Source: a virus
DNA: 64,000 bases
Reading direction: 5' to 3' (one strand)
Virus record (IMG/VR): IMGVR_UViG_3300032093_000060
Span: 1-64,000 of that record
Part shown: piece after piece, positions 50,955 through 59,471 of the stretch
How the letters are laid out: each line of letters opens with the position of its first letter
How positions within the stretch are numbered: the stretch's first letter is position 1
Notes under the pieces: generated by a model
The model's input: the letters and a program-made list of their open reading frames with translations, nothing else
Database searches by the model: none
Told to the model about the DNA's origin: nothing
Made by a program: the position numbers and the translations under genes

Positions 50955-51532
50955 AAATCAAACTCATTATAAGTTTTTAAAGCTTCTTTTTCTTTTTCAG
51001 CGGCTATGTTTCTATACACAGCCTTTTGATATATTTCTCTTAGTTTTGTTGCAGCATCTACCACAACATACATGTTCCAATTCTCAGGATAATTTTTAGA
51101 AACTGCTCTTTTAAATTCCCTACATGCTACAAAACTCCAAAACTCTTTATTCTTCATCTTATGTTTTGGTGCATGGCTTGTAAAAAATATTTTAGCAAGT
51201 TTACCGTCAGTGTCAAAGTTTTTGTTTGTAACAGTAACACCATACTTATGGGACTTGGCATAATCAACATTTGTCTTTTTACTTCTCTGACATGTTCCGA
51301 TAAATAACCAACCAATTGTTTCTGGTAACTGTACCCCATCTCTTTTTTCAATAACAGTATTAAAAACTAATTTATTAAATGACTTAATTATATTTCTCAA
51401 GTCTTCATTTGTATAGTCTTTATACTTACTATGCTTCTTTCTAAAATTATCAAAGAACGTTTTATCTAACACACTGTACACCTCTGGTCTATACCTTGGT
51501 GCTTTTAAATCTGGTTTCTTAAATTCCTTCAT
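50951..51532 (-). CDS. HU/IHF-like protein of the tail module (193 aa)
   Basis: After a basic N-terminus, residues ~35-75 (DYTNEDLRNIIKSFNKLVFN, VIEKRDGVQLPETIGWLFIG) resemble the helix-turn-helix and beta start of HU/IHF-type DNA-binding proteins. The section after it is basic (CQRSKKTNVDYAKSHKYGVT) and could form the DNA-contacting arms. The C-terminal ~100 residues are an extension not found in HU. crAss-like phages carry one or two IHF-like genes immediately before the tail tubular gene, the same order as here. It is the first gene of the tail transcript, 30 bases behind a TATATTTG element and just after a terminator, with no Shine-Dalgarno. It may bend DNA or have become structural; the call is moderate. 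Confidence 0.6.
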   Translation of the reverse strand: MKEFKKPDLKAPRYRPEVYSVLDKTFFDNFRKKHSKYKDYTNEDLRNIIKSFNKLVFNTVIEKRDGVQLPETIGWLFIGTCQRSKKTNVDYAKSHKYGVTVTNKNFDTDGKLAKIFFTSHAPKHKMKNKEFWSFVACREFKRAVSKNYPENWNMYVVVDAATKLREIYQKAVYRNIAAEKEKEALKTYNEFDL

Positions 51533-51561
51533 ATTAATATACTAAAAATAAATGACTTTAG

Positions 51562-51569
51562 CAAATATA
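51562..51569 (-). promoter_or_regulatory. Candidate promoter -7 element TATATTTG for the tail operon
   Basis: On the minus strand TATATTTG matches the Bacteroidota -7 consensus TAnnTTTG. It lies about 30 bases before the ATG at 51532 and directly after the terminator of the preceding appendage unit, where a promoter is expected. A clean -33 TTTG at normal spacing is not seen, so the phage may use a different -33 or its own polymerase. Confidence 0.5.
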
Positions 51570-51571
51570 GG

Positions 51572-51603
51572 TATAAAAACAAAACCCCCACGAGTGTAGG
51601 GGT
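51572..51603 (-). terminator. Rho-independent terminator after the appendage genes
   Basis: On the minus strand ACCCC (51603-51599) pairs with GGGGT (51588-51584) around a ~10-base loop, followed by TTTTGTTTTTAT. It sits 39 bases after the stop of the 390-aa fibre gene and before the tail operon promoter, so it closes the appendage transcript. Confidence 0.78.
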
Positions 51604-51641
51604 CTTGCCTGCTTGTTACAGAAACCAACAAACCTGCAACG

Positions 51642-52814
51642 TTATCCTATGACAGTAACTCTAATTGCACCACCACCAAATGCTGCATCATTAACATCTA
51701 TTGTGTTTGAACTTGTAATAGTGTAAGTGTAGTCAACACCAGGAACTAAACCATTTAAAGGTGGAAGACCATCTCCAGAAACAGCAACAACAACATCTAG
51801 TGTACCTAAGTTATGTGTAATAGTAACACTACCTGCTCCTGGAAGAACGGTTGGTGTTGAATATTTATTCAAAGTAGTTCGAATAGTAATATCTGTACTT
51901 GTTGAACCTAATAAAATTCCAGTACCTGCTTTTAATCCTTTAGTAGCTAAAGCAGGACCAGTTCCATCATTTACTAATGACTCATGAGTAGTAGTACCTG
52001 CATCTGCTAAAGTAACAGCTGAACCAGTATCAGTATTGGTAATAGTAAAATTAGGGTAAGTACCTGAAGTAGAAATACCTGCTCCAGCTGTAAGTACTAC
52101 TGGTACATTTGGTGCTGAGTTAGTAATAGTTACATCAGTAGCTGTGCTTGAAAGAGTAATTCCTGTACCAGCAGTTAAACCTTTAGTTGCTAATGCTGGA
52201 CCTACACCATCATTAACAAGGGATTCAGTTCCACCAGCAGAAGTCAAAGATGCTTCAATAATACTTGCTGGAACAACAGATGCACCAGTAACATGTCCAA
52301 AAGTATCAAATGTAAAGAATACATCTTGAATAAAAGTATTACCTGAATTATTACTATTTATATCGGCTACAGATGATGTATCAGCATGAGATATAGTAAC
52401 TGTTCCTGTAAATGGATTTGGAGATACTAAAATACCTGGTCCTGCAAGAATTGATGCTAAAATATCATTCTGAAATACGGTATCAAAATATGCTTGAAGT
52501 GCTGGAATATCTACAGATACCGTATATGTAGTTACATTTCCAACAGTATTAGGAACTACATCAATATATGTTGATCCTACAACCACGGTTACAGGAGCAT
52601 TTGTATTACAGATGAAGTTTACTAGTTTAGTAATTACAGTATCTAAGTAATCATATCTGCTAATAACAGTTGTTTGATTACATACTACGTCTGTACCGGT
52701 ATAAACAATGCATTGTGCATTAAACACTTCCGGACAAGAAGGTGGGCATGGAGTAGTTACTACATAAGTATCTGTGCACCCACAAGTGTTACAATTTGAA
52801 TTTGAAGTTGCCAT
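51642..52814 (-). CDS. Tail fibre/appendage protein with duplicated beta modules (390 aa)
   Basis: The N-terminal ~55 residues are cysteine-rich (CNTCGCTDTYVVTTPCPPSC) and end in AQCIVYTGTDVVC, the attachment-type start shared with the next fibre gene (NCVIWQGPDISC). The rest is low-complexity beta sequence rich in T, V, G and N, including two copies of a module containing ESLVNDGxGPALATKGLxAG followed by GTGIxLxSTxTDxTI, plus GAGISTSGTYPNFTITNT, typical of trimeric tail fibre shafts. A C-terminal domain (ITHNLGTLDVVVAVSGDGLP to the end) may be the tip. It is the last gene of the appendage unit and is followed by a terminator. Receptor or adhesion role inferred; the ligand is unknown. Confidence 0.7.
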   Translation of the reverse strand: MATSNSNCNTCGCTDTYVVTTPCPPSCPEVFNAQCIVYTGTDVVCNQTTVISRYDYLDTVITKLVNFICNTNAPVTVVVGSTYIDVVPNTVGNVTTYTVSVDIPALQAYFDTVFQNDILASILAGPGILVSPNPFTGTVTISHADTSSVADINSNNSGNTFIQDVFFTFDTFGHVTGASVVPASIIEASLTSAGGTESLVNDGVGPALATKGLTAGTGITLSSTATDVTITNSAPNVPVVLTAGAGISTSGTYPNFTITNTDTGSAVTLADAGTTTHESLVNDGTGPALATKGLKAGTGILLGSTSTDITIRTTLNKYSTPTVLPGAGSVTITHNLGTLDVVVAVSGDGLPPLNGLVPGVDYTYTITSSNTIDVNDAAFGGGAIRVTVIG

Positions 52815-52846
52815 TTTTTTTATTTTTATTAAACATATATATACAA

Positions 52847-54571
52847 TTAACTACATGGGTTAGGTGTAGGAATAACTGGATCACAAGGAGCAACAAAAGC
52901 TCTCATACCATCTATTCTTATTATAAACCCTCCCAGTTGATCTGCATGACCAGCATTTTGACTAAATTTCCATTCATCATCTACTTGAAATATTTCAGCA
53001 TTATAAGGATTTGATTGCGGTGCTGGCGGTATAGCAGGAGTAGGTGCATTATAACTTGATGGTGCAGCAGGTATAAATGTTGGTATTTTTTCTCCAGCAA
53101 TTGGATTACTTATCATGCTTCTACCAATTCCACTATACTCCCAACCAGAAGTGGCTGAAGCATATGTCTCATCATATAAAGGACCTCCCCAAAACAATAC
53201 ACCAGTGCTTGAAATTGAAAGACTTCCTAATGAATGTAAGGCAGCATTTTTACCACCAGTAGTTCTTACAGTTCTAAAAATAATAGTTCTTGTTCCACCT
53301 CCTAATGCATATGATCCATCTAAGTTTTGTCCAGGTGAAAGTATACCAGCAGGTATTACAGAATTACCACGATTAAAACTTAATCCAATACCATCATTTC
53401 CTGAAGCCCATGCAGCATTAGCATATGTAACTATTAAACATGAGTCAGGTGCATTTCCTGATTGTACTGTGTTAAATGTATTACCATAATCTAATAAAAT
53501 ATAATCATCAGCATCTGTAGAAACTTGTATATTTCCTCCACCACCAGAATTTCCAGTACCCATTGGTACCACAATATATCCTCTAAAATGTACTTCATTT
53601 CCAATTCTTCTACATTGTGGTCTACCTGGATTAGATGACATAAATGCAAAACCATTTAAATTAATCCATCCTGTATCCTGTACTTGAGCTGTTAAAGTTC
53701 CTGATGTATAAGTTAAGTTAACCGTAGTTGTATCTTGAACAGCAAATGATATATTTTGAACTGCATTATAAACATCACATAATGCTACCCAGATATTATT
53801 TATTGCATCTGCTACAGTATTGTATGAAGCAGACTCAATCCAATTTGGATTATCTGAAAATGGAGTTCCAGTTGTTAATTGTAAATCAGCATCTAAAATA
53901 CAAATAGCATTTACAGCTGATAATAAATCACTTGTGCTTCCTGTAGCTGCATAGTAACCACACCAAACATTATTGATAAACTGCTCTAGTGTTACATTAA
54001 TTGCTTGAGTTGAACCAGTAGGTAATGACCCTATTGTACATCCTAAAGTAAAAGATGGGATTACAAATGTTGGTGCCGGTGTATTTTCTAAAATAGTTAC
54101 TCTAATATCTAAAGCATCAATCTGATCTTGTAAATCAGCAATTGATGCAATAAGATCACAGATCTTATTAGCAAGCATTTGCACATAATCAAGTAACTGC
54201 ATTGTTGCAGGAAGACTTTGATCTGTTTCTCTTAAACAAGATGCAACAGATACTAAACAATCAGGACAAGCAGAAGTATCTTTAATATCTGCTGGAACAC
54301 CTTGAAGTTCACAAATCTTATTAATAAGTAATTGAATAAGAGCTTGAAAATCTTTTGGACCGCATGCTGTAATACCTAAACAAGTAAGATCATAGTTAGT
54401 CACATTTGTTTGATCAAGCAAAGTACAAAGTTCAGTAGCAAGAGCAGCAACAACATCTGATACAGTATCCCCTTTACATATATTGATACATGAGATGTCT
54501 GGTCCTTGCCAAATAACACAGTTACTTGAAATTGGACTACATGGTTTATTATCTAAGTTTAATGGCTTCAT
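52847..54571 (-). CDS. Tail fibre/appendage protein with N-terminal cysteine-rich attachment part (574 aa)
   Basis: It begins with a cysteine-rich segment containing NCVIWQGPDISCINICKGD, which I recognise as a common start of fibre proteins of Bacteroidota phages, followed by helical, coiled-coil-like stretches (VQMLANKICDLIASIADLQD, ~140-180) that could trimerise the shaft. A beta-rich part at ~180-570 follows, with GYIVVPMGTGNSGGGGNIQV and hydrophobic strands that may form the receptor-binding head. There is no enzyme motif. It lies 26 bases after the 684-aa gene and 32 bases before the 390-aa fibre gene, both likely appendage proteins. The start is AT-rich with no Shine-Dalgarno. Confidence 0.68.
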   Translation of the reverse strand: MKPLNLDNKPCSPISSNCVIWQGPDISCINICKGDTVSDVVAALATELCTLLDQTNVTNYDLTCLGITACGPKDFQALIQLLINKICELQGVPADIKDTSACPDCLVSVASCLRETDQSLPATMQLLDYVQMLANKICDLIASIADLQDQIDALDIRVTILENTPAPTFVIPSFTLGCTIGSLPTGSTQAINVTLEQFINNVWCGYYAATGSTSDLLSAVNAICILDADLQLTTGTPFSDNPNWIESASYNTVADAINNIWVALCDVYNAVQNISFAVQDTTTVNLTYTSGTLTAQVQDTGWINLNGFAFMSSNPGRPQCRRIGNEVHFRGYIVVPMGTGNSGGGGNIQVSTDADDYILLDYGNTFNTVQSGNAPDSCLIVTYANAAWASGNDGIGLSFNRGNSVIPAGILSPGQNLDGSYALGGGTRTIIFRTVRTTGGKNAALHSLGSLSISSTGVLFWGGPLYDETYASATSGWEYSGIGRSMISNPIAGEKIPTFIPAAPSSYNAPTPAIPPAPQSNPYNAEIFQVDDEWKFSQNAGHADQLGGFIIRIDGMRAFVAPCDPVIPTPNPCS

Positions 54572-54597
54572 AGTGATATCTATTTATAATATACAAA

Positions 54598-56652
54598 TTA
54601 ATTTCCACAATTGCAAGTAGAATATGTTTTTCCTGAACTGCATGAACAAGGACACTCAGGACACTTATAATTAGGATCCTTGAGAGCTTGTAAATCTATC
54701 AATTCTTTTAAGAGTAACCACTTCTCATCTTCATCTGGACAACAGTTTGTAATCCCATATCTTTTTTCTAAAACAATCTTGTACATAATATCTGCAAAAC
54801 GACATGTGATCTCATCATATCTATCAGAGTTACAGTTAGGTGTATTATATCCTGGACGTACTGTTCTATTATTTACAAAGACCGGATGAGGACAAACACC
54901 ATTTTGACATGTACCAAATGTTTCTACATATAGAAATTGACCTTCTGGTAAGTCTGGAAGTATCCACCTCTTAGCACAAATTTTATCAGAAGTTTCATTT
55001 ACTAATAATGTAATTTCTACTTCATTATTTTCACAATCAATATAACTTACTGTTTTTGTTGACGCTGTAAGATTTGTGATTTTATTGCAAAGACATGGTG
55101 CATCTACAAAACAATCTTCACATGTTTCAAAATTAGATACTACAACTACATCTGTAGTTTGTGTAAACACTCTTGTTTCTGTTACTTGCCAACAGTTATC
55201 ACAATTTTCAATTTTGATTACTTCACCAACATGTGTACTTAAGTTTGTTGTAGTGTACAGTATATTGGTTTGATCAAAGCAATCTACTAATTTATAGTAT
55301 GTTTTTTTACATGCTGTACAATTCTCAAAAATAAAATCTACAACAACCGGTGTGTCTGTTGGAGGAGCAATTTTTATTTGTTCAACCAAATAACATCCAC
55401 AGTCTATTTCAATAGTTTGACCAATATATTGAGACAAATCTGTTGTAGTATAGAAATGCACTTGATCTGTGTCACAATCAATTAATTTATATGCAATTAC
55501 TGGAATACATGTTTCACAAGAACTATAAAATTGTGTAACTATTACTTCCTGTGCACAATCACAGTCATCAGTGATTTCAATTTCCCAACACCCTTCTTGA
55601 CCTACAATTACAACTACTTGGTTATTTAAATAATATTGATTTAAATTTGATTGAGTAGTAATTGTTTCACCAGTTTGACAATTAGTAAGTAAATAACATA
55701 CTTCAGGACATTCTCCATCTATACAAGGAAAACCTTGAACTACTTGATACTCACCAGGAGTTCCTGTTACCCATGGATATACTCTTGAACAAAACTCATT
55801 TGCTGTTGGATCTTTTACAACTTGATTGTCACAGTTAATGTATTGCAATTGCCTTACAGTTCCTGTAATATTATAACATAAACAAGGACATGGGGCAATG
55901 GCTACTGCATTAAATATGACATCTACTGCATTTGAACATGGAGTATCTTTTAAAATTACAAACCAAGTTCCAGCAATTGGACCTGCTTGATTTGATATTG
56001 TTATATACTGACCTATATAAGCTGATAGATCAGTATTAGTATCAAAGAATAAGCCTTCACAGTTTACTAATGTATAACATGGAGGAGGTGGACACTCTGG
56101 ACATTCCCCTGCATAGTCATCACATTCAGCATCAAAGCTTGCTCCATATACAATAAAATTAGCAGGAGGAGGTGGTGCAGGTAGGTTAATGAATTCATTA
56201 AAATCTATTTCAATAACTTCTACTGAATAACATGAATTTATAAATCCCGGAGGTAATGCAAACAATGGACTTGGTGCAATTACACCACCATATTGTAAAT
56301 AGTCATTTCCTTGAAATTCAAAAAAGTTGTTTTTATCACAACAACTTGAGAATATCATTTTTAAATATGGTGCTGGAATATCACATGGTATACAGTCTGC
56401 ACTTAAACATCCAAAATCTGTTACTGTAAAATCAGCAACATCAGGTGCATTTGGATATAAGTTAAATACAGCACCCTGATAAGTAATGGTGTAACAATAT
56501 CCGGTTTGGAAATTTACACCACCTGAAATTGTTGGTAGCCCAGTATAGACAAAAGTTCCATTAAGTGGTAATGTTGCATTTGGAATATTAAAAAGACCAT
56601 CCTGATCTCCATCACAACAAGCAATTATTCTATAATAGGGTACTCCAGACAT
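54598..56652 (-). CDS. Cysteine-rich modular appendage protein with two types of tandem repeats (684 aa)
   Basis: The start overlaps the stop of the 64-aa gene by one base. The protein is built of short cysteine-bearing beta modules. Type A (~65 aa, pattern YxLxxCxxxxxxxxTxTDLSxYIGQxIxI) starts near residues 190, 318, 384 and 451. Type B starts with CLC near ~255 and ~515 and ends with a GxCPx motif (PCIDGECPE, TCQNGVCPH). The N-terminal ~180 residues are a further CC-containing beta region, and the C-terminal ~100 residues contain helices (IMYKIVLEKRYGITNCCPDE) and end in CSCSSGKTYSTCNCGN. Many cysteines in pairs suggest metal binding or disulfide stabilisation outside the cell (inference). 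Placed between small appendage genes and two fibres, it is probably a fibre or spike shaft. Confidence 0.62.
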   Translation of the reverse strand: MSGVPYYRIIACCDGDQDGLFNIPNATLPLNGTFVYTGLPTISGGVNFQTGYCYTITYQGAVFNLYPNAPDVADFTVTDFGCLSADCIPCDIPAPYLKMIFSSCCDKNNFFEFQGNDYLQYGGVIAPSPLFALPPGFINSCYSVEVIEIDFNEFINLPAPPPPANFIVYGASFDAECDDYAGECPECPPPPCYTLVNCEGLFFDTNTDLSAYIGQYITISNQAGPIAGTWFVILKDTPCSNAVDVIFNAVAIAPCPCLCYNITGTVRQLQYINCDNQVVKDPTANEFCSRVYPWVTGTPGEYQVVQGFPCIDGECPEVCYLLTNCQTGETITTQSNLNQYYLNNQVVVIVGQEGCWEIEITDDCDCAQEVIVTQFYSSCETCIPVIAYKLIDCDTDQVHFYTTTDLSQYIGQTIEIDCGCYLVEQIKIAPPTDTPVVVDFIFENCTACKKTYYKLVDCFDQTNILYTTTNLSTHVGEVIKIENCDNCWQVTETRVFTQTTDVVVVSNFETCEDCFVDAPCLCNKITNLTASTKTVSYIDCENNEVEITLLVNETSDKICAKRWILPDLPEGQFLYVETFGTCQNGVCPHPVFVNNRTVRPGYNTPNCNSDRYDEITCRFADIMYKIVLEKRYGITNCCPDEDEKWLLLKELIDLQALKDPNYKCPECPCSCSSGKTYSTCNCGN

Positions 56653-56846
56653 TATTGAGTATATTTTTTTAGTTCATCCACTTTGTTTGGTTCTTTTGTA
56701 TAATCAATTTGAACCGGTTGTATTTTTGTTTTAAGAGATGCTTCATAAGATAATAAGCAAGTAGAACAAACTGCTTTTCCATCACTTGCGGTTCTTCTTT
56801 GACATCCACAAGAAAGAGCACTTTTACAATTTATACATGTTGACAT
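56652..56846 (-). CDS. Small zinc-ribbon-like cysteine-rich protein (64 aa)
   Basis: Residues 1-30 contain CINCKSALSCGCQRRTASDG followed by AVCSTCLLSYE: CxxC, CxC and CxxC pairs that could coordinate one or two metal ions, as in small zinc-ribbon proteins. The remaining ~30 residues are charged and helical or disordered. The stop overlaps the start of the 684-aa appendage gene by one base, so the two are coupled, and 19 bases separate it from the 179-aa gene. It could be a small structural adaptor or a regulator; nothing in the sequence decides between them. Confidence 0.62.
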   Translation of the reverse strand: MSTCINCKSALSCGCQRRTASDGKAVCSTCLLSYEASLKTKIQPVQIDYTKEPNKVDELKKYTQ

Positions 56847-56865
56847 AGTTGTTGGTTTTTATAGT

Positions 56866-57405
56866 TTAACAATTTTTACATTCAAATTTATTTAAAAGTT
56901 TTACTGCATAGTTAAATAAAGTCATACCTTCTTGACTTAAATGGCATGTTTCTATTTTAGCTTTTGCGGCATCCAAATACATTCTAATTAATCTTAGCTC
57001 TCTCAGCTTCTCTTTAATCTTTGCAGGAGGATCACAATTTGCAGCATCTATATTACAAAGAATTTTCTCATATTTATTTAATGCACATGTAATTCTTAAG
57101 TGATTATATTCTACATACACTTTACACTCTGGATCTACTGCATATTTTACTATATATAAACCATCAGGTAAGTTTACGTAAGAAGTACCACAACTTTCTG
57201 TTTGTAATTCTAAATCACATGCTGTAAGAGTTGGAGTTGAATTTGGAACAAAATGTAATTCAACAGCACTGAATCCAGGAACCGTTACAAATAATCTAGG
57301 TCTGAATATTCCTACTAATGGTGAATATACACTTGTGTCAAATATCTTAAACACACATGAATTTGAAACAGTAGGTATTTCTAAACTTAATACATGATTT
57401 GCCAT
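56866..57405 (-). CDS. Beta-rich structural/appendage protein (179 aa)
   Basis: Residues ~1-115 are beta-rich with FRPRLFVTVPGFSAVELHFV and a conserved-looking LPDGLYIVKYAVDPECKVYV segment, followed by YNHLRITC. The C-terminal ~60 residues are helical (KEKLRELRLIRMYLDAAKAK) and end in NKFECKNC. I have the impression of a family found near tail genes of Flavobacterium-type phages, but I cannot name it. It starts just after the strong terminator of the 470-aa gene and leads the appendage cluster, so a promoter should lie within or right after the terminator; none is clear. Structural role inferred from context. Confidence 0.6.
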   Translation of the reverse strand: MANHVLSLEIPTVSNSCVFKIFDTSVYSPLVGIFRPRLFVTVPGFSAVELHFVPNSTPTLTACDLELQTESCGTSYVNLPDGLYIVKYAVDPECKVYVEYNHLRITCALNKYEKILCNIDAANCDPPAKIKEKLRELRLIRMYLDAAKAKIETCHLSQEGMTLFNYAVKLLNKFECKNC

Positions 57406-57413
57406 ATTCTTTA

Positions 57414-57455
57414 TAATAAAAAAGGAGAGGAGAGATTATACTCTCACTCTCCTTT
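57414..57455 (-). terminator. Strong Rho-independent terminator after the 470-aa structural gene
   Basis: On the minus strand a stem of 14 pairs, AAAGGAGAG (57455-57447) plus GAGAG (57445-57441), pairs with CTCTC and CTCTCCTTT. There is one bulged T, a TATAAT loop and then a T-rich tail (TTTTTTATTAT). It starts 22 bases after the stop of the 470-aa gene, marking the end of its transcript. This separates the presumed abundant structural protein from the appendage genes. Confidence 0.9.
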
Positions 57456-57476
57456 ATGAGTTTATATCTACTAAAA

Positions 57477-58889
57477 TTAGATTACCGGACTAGTTACAGC
57501 AGGTAGTGGCACATTAGGTGTAGATGCTGCACAAGCTACTCCAAGAGGAATGCTGTCAACAATACAACTAGATTCACAACTTGTTAACCAAGCAACTAAC
57601 TGATTGTAGATGGTAGTACCAATTGCACCCAAAGTTCCATTAAGAGCTGGGTTAGCTGGAGTAATGATCTCAATTAAATACTGATCATTATCAAACGTTC
57701 CAGTTGGATTGTAAAGTCTAGGAACATTATGCTGAATGAAAATTCTATCATAGTAAGCATTTCTAGACAAACCAGCAGCTTGATACAAGTCATATCCTTG
57801 AGTAATTTCTCGGATACGTAGATCAGTTGCAAGATGGTTTTGTCTGTATGCTTCAGAAAGAACTACATCTCTTACTACAGTTTCTCCAATACCATTTGAT
57901 TGGCGACCATAACATTGTACACCAACACAAAGTGATTGGAATTCACAAGGTGAACCTGTGTAATCTACTTCAGAAGCATAGATTCTTACTGGCTCTAATT
58001 CATAGAAATCAGAAACTTGGAACGTACAGTTACCAAATTTAGTTTCTACATAAGCTCCATTAAGAACTAAACCAGCACACTCACCAGCTTGATATCCAAG
58101 ATCTGGATCTGCAGGAGTACCGAAAGTACTATAGTGTAAATAACTTACACCAGGAATTACAGGTAAAGAAGTTAATACAACTTCTTCTGGATAGTAATAT
58201 TTCCAGTTTAAACCATTATCGTTAGTAAATGTAACAATAGGATACGCAAATTGATTTAATAATACATTTTGTCTTAATTGTTGAGCCCATGCAATAAATA
58301 CTCTACGTGGATCTACTGGAGTTGGAGTAGCAAGTGGAGTTACAGGACAACATCCAGTGTAAGCTTCAAGAGTCTCATATCCATTGTGGTTCAAAGTTCT
58401 AAGAACTGGAGAACCTTTAACATCAATGCGTAAGTAATAAGTCTCACCACATAAGAATTGCTTACAACAAGTACCAGCAGTTTCTCCTGGTTCAGAAGAA
58501 GAAGGTGGGTTAAGTAAGTTCCATGGAGTTACACCAACGTTCAAAATATAGTTTTGTGGAGCATTTGCAGGAACTGCATACATTCTACTAGCATATCTAG
58601 ATTTGATAGTCTTACTTTTGTTAGACTCTAAGTATCCTCCAGCGAAAGGACCAATTTTGTCATTTGCCATTAAAGATCCAGTTGCAATAATTACTTCACA
58701 ACAAGAAGGATCTAATGGAGATGGACTGTTAAGAACAGGTCTTACTGTAAATGTATTAGGGTCAATCCAAGTAAGTTGCCCTGCAGTAAGCATGTTTGCT
58801 GTAGATGTACCTAACTGTACACCACTAAGCGGAGAAATACCCTGGGTTGCCACCATGGTCTTTCTATAAGCGTGATTAAAATAAGCCAT
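57477..58889 (-). CDS. Presumed abundant virion structural protein, family not identified (470 aa)
   Basis: It starts MAYFNHAYRKTMVATQGISP and continues with mixed beta segments, paired cysteines (DPSCCEVII, GTCCKQF, TGCCPV) and no low complexity. I see motif-like stretches such as IGPFAGGYLESNKSKTIKSR, DPRRVFIAWAQQLRQNVLLN and FIQHNVPRLYNPTGTFDNDQ, which remind me of structural proteins in other Bacteroidota phages, but I cannot name the family. Several observations favour an abundantly made protein: a separate promoter-like leader (58909-58928), a strong terminator right after it, and no overlap with its neighbours. It could be the major capsid protein (none is seen elsewhere in the window and the length fits) or a major tail or appendage protein. 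The clear HK97 helix/loop pattern is not obvious, so this stays open. Confidence 0.6.
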   Translation of the reverse strand: MAYFNHAYRKTMVATQGISPLSGVQLGTSTANMLTAGQLTWIDPNTFTVRPVLNSPSPLDPSCCEVIIATGSLMANDKIGPFAGGYLESNKSKTIKSRYASRMYAVPANAPQNYILNVGVTPWNLLNPPSSSEPGETAGTCCKQFLCGETYYLRIDVKGSPVLRTLNHNGYETLEAYTGCCPVTPLATPTPVDPRRVFIAWAQQLRQNVLLNQFAYPIVTFTNDNGLNWKYYYPEEVVLTSLPVIPGVSYLHYSTFGTPADPDLGYQAGECAGLVLNGAYVETKFGNCTFQVSDFYELEPVRIYASEVDYTGSPCEFQSLCVGVQCYGRQSNGIGETVVRDVVLSEAYRQNHLATDLRIREITQGYDLYQAAGLSRNAYYDRIFIQHNVPRLYNPTGTFDNDQYLIEIITPANPALNGTLGAIGTTIYNQLVAWLTSCESSCIVDSIPLGVACAASTPNVPLPAVTSPVI

Positions 58890-58908
58890 TTGTTTTTGTT
58901 TTAGTTAA

Positions 58909-58928
58909 TAAATATACTATAATATAGT
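58909..58928 (-). promoter_or_regulatory. Promoter-like leader with perfect 13-bp palindrome before the 470-aa gene
   Basis: Minus-strand TATATTTA (58916-58909) differs from the Bacteroidota -7 consensus TAnnTTTG only in the last base and ends 20 bases before the ATG at 58889. Directly upstream lies the perfect palindrome ACTATATTATAGT (58928-58916, centred on T). The 5' region is A/T only, with no Shine-Dalgarno. Similar spacing and sequence occur before the tail operon (TATATTTG at 51562). Function inferred. Confidence 0.42.
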
Positions 58929-58950
58929 AAAAAGTTTTTTAATCTCCAAA

Positions 58951-59469
58951 TTATTTTAAGAAAAGTAATTTATACTTAGCTGAGTTAAGCGCATCCTTTA
59001 CCAAGTCTAAGTTATTTACTATTTCTGAGTAAGGCAACATGCCTTGTAACTTGTTAATCATTCCATAAATATCTCTGATGTAACCAACTGCATCAGCTGT
59101 TGTATCTAGAGTTCTTGGTGGTACCTCTTTATATGAAAGTAATTTCTCAGCAGCTCCCTGATATCCTTCTATAAGAGTATCTGCAAAATCTGGTATTGCA
59201 TCATAAAGATTATTCAAAGCTTTATGTGCAGCATATGATCCTTCACCTTTTACCTTTAAGTGCAGTTTATGAAAGCTTGTTCTTGCATTCATTAATTCAC
59301 TAGCACATGCAGCAACCATTGTATCTAATGAACTACCACCTACACCAGTATCTGGAGTTGGTTGTGGTTTTGCAGGTTCACTTTTTGGTTGAGTTACTGT
59401 TACCTGTGGTCTACTAATTGTTTTAGTAGGTTCAGGATTTCTTTTTAAAAGTCTTGATTTTGCTTCCAT
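58951..59469 (-). CDS. Dps/ferritin-like protein with disordered N-terminus (172 aa)
   Basis: After a ~50-residue proline-, lysine- and threonine-rich tail, residues ~50-172 form the expected four-helix protein: FHKLHLKVKGEGSYAAHKAL, then ALNNLYDAIPDFADTLIEGY and a later helix pair. Aligned by eye with Dps, the ferroxidase-site positions LHxxVKG (His), AHKAL (His), ADTLIE (Asp and Glu) match, while one Asp is replaced by Asn (HKALNN versus HEMLDG). Dps proteins protect or coat DNA and oxidise iron. Phage members of this kind lie among structural or small basic genes and their role is unknown (a family sometimes listed as DUF5856; that match is my impression). The gene follows the collar-like gene by two bases. 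Possible jobs: iron handling, DNA packaging, or a derived structural protein. Confidence 0.66.
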   Translation of the reverse strand: MEAKSRLLKRNPEPTKTISRPQVTVTQPKSEPAKPQPTPDTGVGGSSLDTMVAACASELMNARTSFHKLHLKVKGEGSYAAHKALNNLYDAIPDFADTLIEGYQGAAEKLLSYKEVPPRTLDTTADAVGYIRDIYGMINKLQGMLPYSEIVNNLDLVKDALNSAKYKLLFLK

Positions 59470-59471
59470 TA

